NCBI GenBank assembly: GCA_029339195.1
Contig: JAPTJF010000238.1
Location: forward strand, 1-64,000
From: Micractinium sp. NFX-FRZ
Taxonomy: Eukaryota > Chlorophyta > Trebouxiophyceae > Chlorellales > Chlorellaceae
Direction of reading: 5' to 3'
Length of the DNA stretch: 64,000 bases
Shown here: positions 56,201 through 64,000 of the stretch, one piece after another
Numbering within the stretch: the first letter of the stretch is position 1
Layout of the letters: each line of letters starts with the position of its first letter
Notes under the pieces: model-generated
The model's input: only the letters and a program-made list of their open reading frames with translations
The model's database searches: none
What the model was told of the DNA's origin: nothing
Made by a program: the position numbers and the translations under genes

Positions 56201-57705
56201 GCTGCTGCTGCTGCTGCGTCACCGGCACCGGCGGAGTGGTACGCAGTGCCTGGCTGTTGCAGGCTGATGCTGCCCTCCGGCTCCTGCCAGCCATCTGCTG
56301 GTGGCGTGCCATAGCTGGCCAGGTTGGCGCGCGCCTCCACCGCCCACAGCTCGCTGCGCAGTTGCTGCACCTGCGCTGCTGCCTCGCGCCGCGCCTCCTC
56401 CGCCTCCAGCCGAGCATAGTTCGCTGCTTCAGCATGCTCCTGCGCTGTGGCTGCAGCATTTGAAAGTGGGCGTGGGAGCAGAAGAGGGGCAGGGTGAGGT
56501 GAGGGTTTGTGGGGAGTCGCACAGCCACGGGTGTGAAGAGGGAGCCGCACTGAGCGGCATGCACGCAAAGGAGCCAAGCGGCCGGCGTCCACGAAACACC
56601 GCCCAACACTAGTGGCAACGCCAAGCAGCCCACCGCAGCATGCACGCCAACCCCGCTTTGCCCAGCACGCACCTTGCGCCGCCCGCAGTGCGGCAGCAGC
56701 ATCCAGCGTCGCCGCATGCGCAGCGCCCAGCTGCGCTTCCAGCTCGCTGCACCGCGCCTCGGCGGCTGCCAGCGCAGCGCCACGCTCCTCTGCATCGCGC
56801 CGCGCCTGTGCTGCCTCAGCGGCCGCCACCTCCAGCTGAGCATCGCGGGCAGCAAGCTGGTCTTTCAAAAAGCGCGCCAGCTGCTGCCCCGCTGTTTCGC
56901 GGTGGCGCGCAGCCGATGAGGGGCTCTCGCTGTATGCCTGCGCTGCCGCCAGCGCCTCCATGGCCGCAGCCAGCTCGCTGTCCTTGCGGCGCAGCTCCTG
57001 CCGCAGCTCCTCCACCTGCGGGAGAAATTCGTGTTGGCAGACGGGGCACAAGCGGTGGGCAGGCAGGAATGCTGGCAAGTGGATGAAGGGGCTGCTTCAC
57101 CCCATGGCATCTCAAGGTTTGTCAGGGCATGCGCATCACCACGCATCTGTCTGCCTCCATCCCTGCAATGCCCGACCTCTCCATTCACTGCTCCTGCCGC
57201 ACCTGCTCCCAAGCTGCCACCACATCGCCGGCGGCTGCCACGTCCGAGGCCAGGCGTCGGATGAGCACCGTGTCTATGGGCTGACCATCAGCTGGCGGGC
57301 TGGCCGGCACAATTGCATCTGAAGGCGTCCCACAGCCGCTGCCACCTGCCAAGTCCGCATGGACGGCACTCTGCTTCTGTGCCGGGCTCTGCAGGGGCGG
57401 CAAAGGTGTGCAGGCGCAGGCGGCAGCCGGCGTCAGCTGGCAGCAGGCAGGCGGGCCAGCCAGGCCAGACCCAGCAAGCTGCCATTGGCTGTCCCCGTCT
57501 CACCCACCTCGGCCTCCAGCGCCTGGATCACAGCCAGGGCGTCCCGAGCCAGCGAGCCCTCTGCCGAGAAAGCGGGGTGCAGGTGCTCACGCGCCTCCCG
57601 CTGTGACTGGGCCTGCTTGGTGGGGGACACCTGCACGGAGCCAAAGCCTGCGCCGCTGCTGTTGGCGCGGCCGAGCTCGCCGAAGGGCTGACGAGGGTGC
57701 GCCAT
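47209..57705 (-). CDS. giant coiled-coil protein (2,375 residues), function unknown
   Basis: Eighteen exons join in frame: 57508-57705, 57203-57388, 56673-57015, 55573-56450, 54830-55342, 54400-54621, 53537-54160, 53261-53354, 52801-53018, 52249-52605, 51961-52058, 51597-51792, 49938-51395, 49078-49693, 48635-48909, 48428-48516, 48119-48202, 47209-47887. The start MAHPRQPFGELGRANSSGAG is followed by nearly continuous Ala/Gln/Glu/Leu heptads (such as ALRAAQ, ELAAAMEAL, QLRDQLTAAQAERDAL, ERMWQQLEAEEDRR). A disordered region with PMLNSMRREGLASHSP and a segment KLNEMMLKANHAMKILHYKL interrupt them. Non-coiled parts near the C-terminus (VWQVEKRLLKAICKLALAVT, LSDLLSEVKWVLEDYSEADL) may be folded. A Gln/His/Tyr-rich tract precedes the end. 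No motor, membrane span or GRIP domain is seen. Centrosomal, basal-body, Golgi or plastid scaffold roles are all possible. Confidence 0.85.
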
Positions 57706-57897
57706 CGCCCAGCTGTCTCACGCCACTGCCGCTAACATGTTGGGCTGCGAGCGGGATCCATGGATTCGTGTGCTGGAAGGCCAAGGCTGCCCAGGCTTCA
57801 AATGAGCACAGCAGGGCAGGGCGCCAGGTCGGACGCGCGAAAACGGGGTTTCCTTCTCCCCGAGTGCCTCGGACGTCAGAGGGCTCTCCAACCAAGC
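57706..57897. promoter_or_regulatory. divergent promoter of the coiled-coil gene and the small ORF/BCD1 unit
   Basis: 192 bases separate the coiled-coil start (-) from the ATG at 57898 (+). An in-frame ATG at 57760 would lengthen the small protein. No promoter motif stands out. Confidence 0.4.
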
Positions 57898-58062
57898 ATG
57901 ACTGGAGCATTCGAGCCCGGTGCAGCTGGACACGCCAAGCACTTCCGCCTAGTTGCTGGCGGCGGTATTCTCGTGCTCGGTGTCGGAGCATACTTTGCCG
58001 TCACTGCCCTGACACGGGCCTTCAGCACGAAAGCAGCGCCCGTCGAAAAGGCGCAGGACTGA
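57898..58062 (+). CDS. small single-pass membrane protein (54 residues), upstream ORF of a possible dicistron
   Basis: MTGAFEPGAAGHAKHFRLVA then GGGILVLGVGAYFAVTALTR then AFSTKAAPVEKAQD. One hydrophobic span is flanked by basic residues, as in small inner-membrane mitochondrial subunits. No family recognised. There is no intron. An ATG at 57760 in the same frame would add 46 Arg-rich residues that could be a targeting sequence. The ORF ends 16 bases before the BCD1 ATG, too close for a separate promoter, so both may lie on one mRNA. Alternatively it is an upstream ORF, but its protein-like composition argues it encodes a protein. Confidence 0.6.
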   Translation: MTGAFEPGAAGHAKHFRLVAGGGILVLGVGAYFAVTALTRAFSTKAAPVEKAQD

Positions 58063-58078
58063 CGTGCTGACGAGAGGC

Positions 58079-60540
58079 ATGGCGGCAGAGGCAGAAGAGG
58101 CGCCGACAGAGGCCCAGCGGTGCCAGGTCTGCGAAAAGGCGGTCGCCAAATACTGCTGCCCCCGATGCAACAACCGCACATGCAGCCTGGACTGCGTCAA
58201 GGGTGCGCCGCCGCCAGCCGCTGCCGCCTGCCGCTGCCGCCAGCCGCTGCCGCCTGCCGCTGCCGCCTGCTGCTTGCCTTTGCAGCTGCCTTTGGTGCTC
58301 CCAACTGCCCACTTGCGCTTGCCTTTCTGGTCACCTGACTGCAAACGAGCCATCCTTCATGACGCCTCCCAGGGTGCCTCGCTCCCGCTTGCCGCCGCCT
58401 GGCCTGCACCGCCTGCGTGCCAACGCGCCCCTTGCCGCCCGCCCATGTCCTGCCCTCAGCCCACAAGGAGGCGTCTGGCTGCTCCGGCAAGCGCGACCGT
58501 GCCGCCTTTGTGGGGCGCGCCGACTTTGACGAGCGCACCTTCCTCTCAGACTACCGCTTCCTGGAGGAGGTGCAGCTGGCAGAGGATGTGGCCAAGCGCA
58601 GCAAGCCGCCAGCACCCAAGCTGGAGCTGCCACAGTTCCTGCAGACGCTGCAGTACCAGGCCCGCAGGTGGGTGCTGAGGCGCATGGGTGCACGAGTGCT
58701 GTGTGTTGTTACTCATGCGTGTTGCCTGTTAGTTCCTGCATGCGCTTGCACCGCCGCCACCGGCGCTGCAAGCGCAGGCGGTGGGAGAGAGTCCGGTGTA
58801 GAGGCCACAGGGCTAGGCTGGTGCGCCCGTGCTTGCTGTGGGCTGGTGTGCAGACTGACCCCTTGCTGGGCGCAGACATGCTGGGGGACGCCTTGCTGCC
58901 GCTGCCGCTGGATACCATGCTCACTTCCACTTTCATCCAGCAGCGTCGGTGTCACCTACATTGCGTTGCCGTCACGCCGCGCCCCGCCCCCCCCGTTCCC
59001 CCCGCCCACAGGCGCGGCGTGCAGCTGCACATCCTCTCCCCCGGCATGGAGAAGCGGCGCACCAACACCACGCGCTACGACGGCCGCCTGCAGACGCTGC
59101 AGTGGCACGTGGAGTGGAGCTTCCCTGCGGCGGGGGGCGCAAAGACGGCAGACCACAAGTAAGGTCCAGGGGGAGGGGTGGGGCACACGGCAAAGGAGTG
59201 GGAGGGGAGACAGAGTGAGCAGGCAGGCATGAGACCTGGGGGCGTGGCATTCCCAGCACGCTCGCTGCCTCTCGGCCTAGTTGCCAATGTTTGTTGCCAC
59301 TGGACACGCCCGCTGACCCAGCTTTCGAAACTTGCGTGCTGACGTGGCATGTCCCGGTGCTGACCTGTCGGGTGCAGGGTGCACGAAAACACGGTGATGT
59401 CGGAGCTGCTGAGGGGCCACCTGGAGCTTAAGCCGGGGGAGGCAGCCAAGCACCACGCTCTGCGCGAGTATGGCGAGGCAGGGCTGGGCGCGCTGACGGT
59501 GCTGCTGCGCAAGGAGCGCACGCCGGTGAGCCGGCATGCGCTGTGCTGTGCCCGCTGTGCTGTGCCCGCTGTGCTGTGCTGCGTGTGGCGCACTGCGGGT
59601 GCTTCTGGGTGACACTGTTGTGCGGCGTGCCACCTTGTGTGCGACTTTATGCGTTGGCAATTGCTAATGTGTGAGACGGGGTGCTGCGCCGGGTGCTGCC
59701 GCCGCGATGGGGGGGTGCATGTGCAAGAGAGCGCCTCCGGCGCAAAGCTGCGGTGGCGGCTGGTGTGACACTGCACAGGGTACCTTCCTTTTGAGATGAG
59801 CCATTTGCGTGCCTGCTGCTGCTTATCAACCACCGCAGGCCAATGCAGTAGAGTACTTTGAGATTGACGTCACCCGCCCCCTGCGCACCCAGCTGGCCGG
59901 CAAGGTAATTAGATGGCCAGCAGCAGTTACAGATGGCAGCGATTGCGAGCACCAGCGGCCCTTGGCTGCCTGCCAGACACCTTGCTGCCTGGGAAACTTG
60001 CATGTGATTGGCATCCGCCGTTGGGACGCCCCGTCAGCAAGTGGCGGCTCACGCAGCTTCATGCAGCGTGCTCATGGCAGGCTCTGCTGTGCAACGCTGT
60101 TCCTTCCCCTGGCCACAGCCCACCTGTGGCCCCGCCCATGCCTCCTGCCCCTGCAGGTGATTGTTGAGTTCCCAACCTTCCTGGTGCTCCTGCCACGCGA
60201 GCGGGGGGAGTACCACATCCTGCCAGCCCAAGCGCAGGCGCCGCCGGCAGGCACGGCAGAGCCAGCAGGGCAAGCGCCAGCAGCAGGGGCAGAGGGTGCG
60301 CCGCCGGTCGCCGAGGCAGCAGCAGGTGCAGCAGCAGGTGCAGCAGCTCTGCCAGCAGCAGCAGCAGGAGCAAGAGCACCCGCTGCGGCTGGCGAGGGCG
60401 TCGCGTCAGCGGGAGGGGCAGCAGCACCGCCCTCAACAGGAGCATCAGCTGTGCACACGCAAGAACAGGAGGCACCAACAGCAGCAGCAGCAGCAGCCCC
60501 CGAAGCAGCTGCACCAGCGGCAGAGGCTGCCGGCACATAG
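58079..60540 (+). CDS. BCD1: box C/D snoRNA assembly protein BCD1 (ZNHIT6), HIT zinc finger
   Basis: BCD1 (human ZNHIT6) is a nuclear assembly factor for box C/D snoRNPs. Six exons (58079-58202, 58460-58667, 59012-59158, 59378-59525, 59839-59904, 60157-60540) join in frame to 358 residues. The HIT zinc finger reads CQVCEKAVAKYCCPRCNNRT, CSLDCVKAHKEASGCSGKRD, with the last His/Cys supplied by exon 2. Then come FDERTFLSDYRFLEEV, QYQARRRGVQLHILSPGMEK RRTNTTRY, LQTLQWHVEW, VEYFEIDVTRPLRTQLAGKV and IVEFPTFLVLL, all matching the family order. The last about 110 residues are an Ala/Pro/Gly-rich tail with no counterpart I know. The start lies 16 bases after the stop of a small ORF. Confidence 0.94.
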
Positions 60541-60925
60541 CCATGCACTGGGCACATGCTACAATGTGCCACCCTGACTGAACCCCCACACACTTGAGGA
60601 TATATATTGTCCATTGCACTCTGCACTCTGCTCCGCCTTTCACCGCTCGCCAGTACGCTGTTCGTTCACAATTACACTTGAGGTCGTTGCAACAGGTTGA
60701 TGTAACAGATGCATAATAAAATCAGGACAGGGCAGGGTGACTGATGGGCATCAGGAGTGTGGGATGGCGCATTCTTGTGCATAAAAGGGATAGATAGAAC
60801 AGATTCAGTTCGTCGATTGCTCATATCAAGTGTCATGTCGCACTGCCAACAGCAGGCAGCAGCGACCAAGCCAGCAGCTACATCATTGACGTGCATGCAT
60901 GTGTTGGCCGTGGCACCCACACCGC
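60541..60925. other. convergent 3' region of BCD1 and the dehydrogenase
   Basis: The two genes converge here. TGTAA at 60701-60705 serves BCD1. TTACA at 60672-60676 reads TGTAA on - for the dehydrogenase, so the two transcripts probably overlap at their 3' ends. No gene is seen. Confidence 0.5.
60672..60705. terminator. facing poly(A) signals of BCD1 and the dehydrogenase
   Basis: TTACA at 60672-60676 (signal for -) and TGTAA at 60701-60705 (signal for +) lie 24 bases apart, each past the other. Transcripts ending shortly after their own signal would overlap. Confidence 0.45.
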
Positions 60926-63844
60926 CTCACAGCCCCACCAGATCAGCGCTGACCTCCCAGAAACGCCGCTGCACATTCACGTCGTACTGCAGAGGGCGGG
61001 GCAGCACATCGAGCGTGTGCGGGTGAGGGTAGGGTGTCAGCACATGGGTGAGATGACGTGGAGATGGCGCCTGTGTCAAGTGCAAGGTGGGAAAGCATGT
61101 GCACTGATGCTGCCCAATTCACAAGCTGTATTGTGCAAAGTGCCACGCTGCACAGTGCACTGCGTGCAGCACAGATGTGCTTGCGCAGGGCCAGGCGGGG
61201 CCAAGCCAGCAGCCCATGAGCTCCTTGCTGCCCTCGGTGCCACAACACAAAGCGCAGCACAAGCCCAGGTCACCTACTCAAGCCTACGCTCGCCGGTGCC
61301 ACGACACAAGCTGCGCACAAGCCCAGGTCAGCAACCTGCACGCTCTCAACGCCCACAGCTCATCGAATCCTTGCTGCCCTTGGTGCCACGACACAAAGCG
61401 CAGCACAAGCCCAGGTCAGCAACCAGCAGCAGTGCTCACCGACTCCTTGCTGCTGCTCATTGGCTTCCTCTTGTCCCAGTACTTGCCGCTCAGCCCCTCA
61501 GCCTCGGGAGAGGAGGCCAAGTAGATGGAGGTCTGCAGGCAGGTGGGAGCCACTGTAATAGGTGAGTAGGCAGGCGGGTGGGGGTACAGGCGGGGAGGCA
61601 GATGGGTGGGAGGGAGGCGAGCGGGCAGGTGGGGAGGCAGGCAGGCGGGAGTGTGGGTGGGGAGGCGGGGGGGCATGCGGGACGCGGCAGCAGGAGGGGC
61701 CAGGGGGATGGTGGACTGGCGCTTGAGTGGGGTTGAGCACTCGCCTGCACCCGGTTCTGCGTGGTTAGCTGTTGTGAGGCTCAGCTCTTCCATCCATGCA
61801 CCCACAGCCTGCCACGCCCACGCCCGGCTGCTCCGGCAGTTTCCCACCACTTTACGCAGCATGCCCCTAGTAGCTCAAGCACCCTGCCAGCCCGCTTGAG
61901 CACCCAGTTGCGCCCCCTGCTCAGCACCCCCCACGGTTCCCAAGCAGCATGCCCCACCTGCGCCCCCGCCTCGGGCGTCAGCACAAACTTATACTTCTAC
62001 TCAAACTTAGAATTCATCAAGTTATAGCAGCCTGCCCCACCTGCGCCCCCGCCTCGGGCGTCAGCACAAAGTTCTTGGTGACCTCCATCAGCGGCGCCTG
62101 CCACCAGGCGGGCTCCTCGGGCAGCAGGTAACGAGACAGCTCCGTGTTGACCACGCCGGGGTGCAGCGTGTTAACTGCATGGGAGAGATAAGGGGCGGAG
62201 GGGAGCAAGCAGGGTTGGCAGGGCGCAGGAAAGAGGAGGTGCATCAGGCGGGCCCGGGGAGCACTCAGAGATCCACATCCCTCGGGTTAAGGGTGCACCA
62301 GGGCCCGCAGCCCAAAAGGGCCTGCCTCTCATGCCCTCCCAAGCCCAGCTGCCCAGCAGACCTGGCCTCCCTCTGAGACCGCACATACTGGGGCCCACTG
62401 ACCGTGCACGCAGCTGCGTTCCCGGGCACCCCCCGCTTGCTGCAGCGCACCTGTGCAGTTGGCGCTGGGCGGCAGCCGCTTGGCCAGCTCATAAGTGAAC
62501 AGCACCTGCAGTTTCGAGAAAGAAAGAAAACGATGCTTATTAGCAGTACAACCATGCATTGCCAAGTTGACATGTAGCAGGCTTCCTAGCTCGCAGGCTG
62601 CTGCACTGCCCAGCGGCGCTCACGTTTGCCAGCTTGCTCTGCCCGTACGCCTTCCAGGGGTTGTAGTTGCTGCTGGACTGCAGGTCTTGGAAGTCGATGC
62701 TGCCAAAGTAGTGGGCCATGGAGCTGACGTTGACGATGCGGCTGGGGCGGTCGGGGGTGCTGCACACGCGGGGGAGGTGGGTTTTGACTTCTGTTGCGGC
62801 TGGCAAGGTGTCCAGCAGAGGAAACACGCAAGCAAGCACGCAAGGGGTGAGGGGTGAGGGGTCAGCATGTCCTTGCACCATGCAGGAGCACTGGAGGCCG
62901 CCGCGAATGTGCACGCTGTGTCCCCTCCAAACCGCCTAGAGCAACTCAACAGCAGCGGGCGCTGGCCCGCCCCACCCACTGCCCCGCTGCCGCCCCACAG
63001 CCCCTCACCTCAGCAGCGGCAGCAGCATGTTTGTGAGGAGGAAGTGCCCCAGATGGTTGACCCCGAGCTGATACTCAAACCCGTCCTTGGTCTGCATCTG
63101 GGGGCAGGCCATCACGCCTGCACAATTGGGATCAGAAAAGGGAAGTTCAGTGTTGAGAGTTATCCAGCTGATACCTAACACCCATCGTTGGCCTGCATTT
63201 GGGGGCAGGCCACTGTGCGTGTTTGAAAGTGCACACACGGCTCTGCTCACCCAGCTCCTGAGTCACTCTTTGCCGGCAGCTCCCCTCGGCTCCTGAGCAC
63301 TACTAAAGAGAACACTACCATAGAGAGCACCCACCCAACGGCGTTGTTCGCAACCACGGGTTGACGCCCCAGGCACCCTACTCCCAAGCAACTCAAACCC
63401 CTGGCAATCCCTGCCCTGGCCCACCCACCCGCGTTGTTGACCAGGACGTCAATCGGCAGGCCAAAGTCTTGCGCCCGCTGCGCCCAGGCGCGCACGCTGG
63501 CCAGGTCGGACAGGTCGAACTGGGCCACCTCCACACCGCGCGCGCTGGGCACCAGCTGCCTGAATTCGAGAGAGATCAATACAAATGATGATGCAGAGGT
63601 TGATGTAGGGGGCAGAGCGGATGGGTGCATGCTGGGTGCAGTTCAAGACAGATCGAGCTGGGCGACCTCCAATGAAGGGCGCCGGGCAACAGACTCCCCA
63701 GCAGTTCAGCACCCGCCATCCCCTCCCTTACAACACCACACCTCAGCTGCGCGCGCGCCGCCTCCGCTTTCTCAGCGCTGCGGCAGCCCAGCACGACATA
63801 GTAGTCCTGCTGCAGCAGCGCTTTGGCTGTCTCAAATCCTATGC
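60926..63844 (-). CDS. short-chain dehydrogenase/reductase, retinol-dehydrogenase-like (5' end beyond the window)
   Basis: The enzyme is an NAD(P)-dependent oxidoreductase of the classical SDR fold. Exons 63742-63844, 63429-63559, 63009-63117, 62624-62759, 62451-62505, 62041-62174, 61440-61532 and 60926-60986 join in frame. Motifs in order: [20 protein letters not shown] (end of the cofactor loop, whose TGxxx part lies upstream), [43 protein letters not shown] (catalytic Ser), [13 protein letters not shown] (YxxxK), [19 protein letters not shown], and [19 protein letters not shown], which is typical of the RDH11-14/WWOX/light-harvesting-associated group. The C-terminus is [19 protein letters not shown]. 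Plastid or ER substrates cannot be told apart. The N-terminal exon lies before the intron that begins at 63845 and is outside or at the edge of the window. Three introns hold splice-junction copies. Confidence 0.9.
61190..61465 (-). repeat. tandem copies of the dehydrogenase exon 7 5' splice junction
   Basis: GTGCCACRACACAAAGCGCA followed by GCACAAGCCCAGGTCA recurs about three times (near 61240, 61298, 61385). With it recur CCTTGCTGCCCTCGGTGCCA and CCTTGCTGCCCTTGGTGCCA, echoes of the exon end CTCACCGACTCCTTGCTGCT at 61436. On - the copies read GCAGCAAGGATTCG/ATGAGC, where the real junction is GCAGCAAGGAGTCG/GTGAGC. Confidence 0.8.
61937..62090 (-). repeat. 83-base tandem copy of the dehydrogenase exon 6 5' splice junction
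   Basis: GCCCCACCTGCGCCCCCGCC followed by TCGGGCGTCAGCACAAA is repeated without change at 61951 and 62034. The exon-proximal copy keeps the frame. The inner copy carries the same donor GCGCAG/GTGGGGC. Confidence 0.95.
63060..63225 (-). repeat. copy of the dehydrogenase exon 3 3' splice junction
   Basis: On + TCTGCATCTGGGGGCAGGCC (true exon start) matches CCTGCATTTGGGGGCAGGCC about 99 bases away inside the intron. The AG of the copy is lost. Confidence 0.8.
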
Positions 63845-64000
63845 CTGCAGGGCGAACAAAAGAAGTGGAGGCAGGGGGTGACGGGGAGGGAGGGCGAACA
63901 AGCGGTGTCACCTGTGTGGTCGGGGTACGGCCATACAAGCGCAAGAGGTGCAAGTTCCGGGCATGCAGAACATCTCACAACTCCGATTCGCCCCAAAATA

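Noticed and set aside
1..64000. Transposase, reverse transcriptase or integrase genes
   Set aside because: I searched the translations for DDE, YxDD and similar motifs in a plausible context and saw none. Only short tandem and direct repeats are present.
1..64000. tRNA and rRNA genes
   Set aside because: I noticed no cloverleaf with a GGTTCRANNCC arm or rRNA-like stretch by eye. A covariance-model scan could still find one.

Overview
This is nuclear DNA of a green alga, most likely a trebouxiophyte of the Chlorella type. It is GC-rich. The genes are dense and intron-rich, with short GT-AG introns that mostly end in TGCAG, and several genes are followed by the green-algal poly(A) signal TGTAA. 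The proteins are rich in Ala, Gln and Pro. The protein families are plant and algal: a plastid GST-like protein and a homologue of Arabidopsis At2g30600. Bacterial features such as operons or Shine-Dalgarno sites are absent. I joined exons by hand. Every model called confident keeps one reading frame across all its splice junctions.

Layout, left to right. (1) 3' end of NAA35, a NatC subunit (+). (2) A 21-exon, 1,701-residue membrane protein with thrombospondin type 1 (TSP1) and EGF-like ectodomain repeats and a long tail (+). (3) An unknown hydrophobic protein (+), bracketed by two diverged direct repeats. (4) Deoxyhypusine hydroxylase (-), divergent from (5) a plastid GST-like protein (+). 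(6) A low-complexity unknown protein (+). (7) DNAAF1/ODA7 (-), divergent from (8) elongin C (+). (9) A BACK/discoidin protein resembling At2g30600 (-), divergent from (10) a mitochondrial carrier (+). (11) A secreted trypsin-like protease (-), whose roughly 4.9 kb last intron holds (12) an unknown gene on the other strand. (13) A 2,375-residue coiled-coil protein (-), divergent from (14) a small membrane ORF, followed after 16 bases by (15) BCD1/ZNHIT6 (+). (16) A short-chain dehydrogenase (-) whose 5' end runs off the window.

The genes do not form one pathway. Most are housekeeping: N-terminal acetylation, hypusination of eIF5A, box C/D snoRNP assembly, elongin C, mitochondrial transport. 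The points of most interest are the TSP1/EGF receptor-like protein with SxIP motifs, a dynein-assembly factor in an alga of a group usually thought non-flagellate, the antisense gene inside the protease intron, a possible dicistronic transcript (small ORF plus BCD1), and a recurring pattern in which introns carry decayed tandem copies of their own splice junctions. That pattern is visible in four separate genes and about nine introns.
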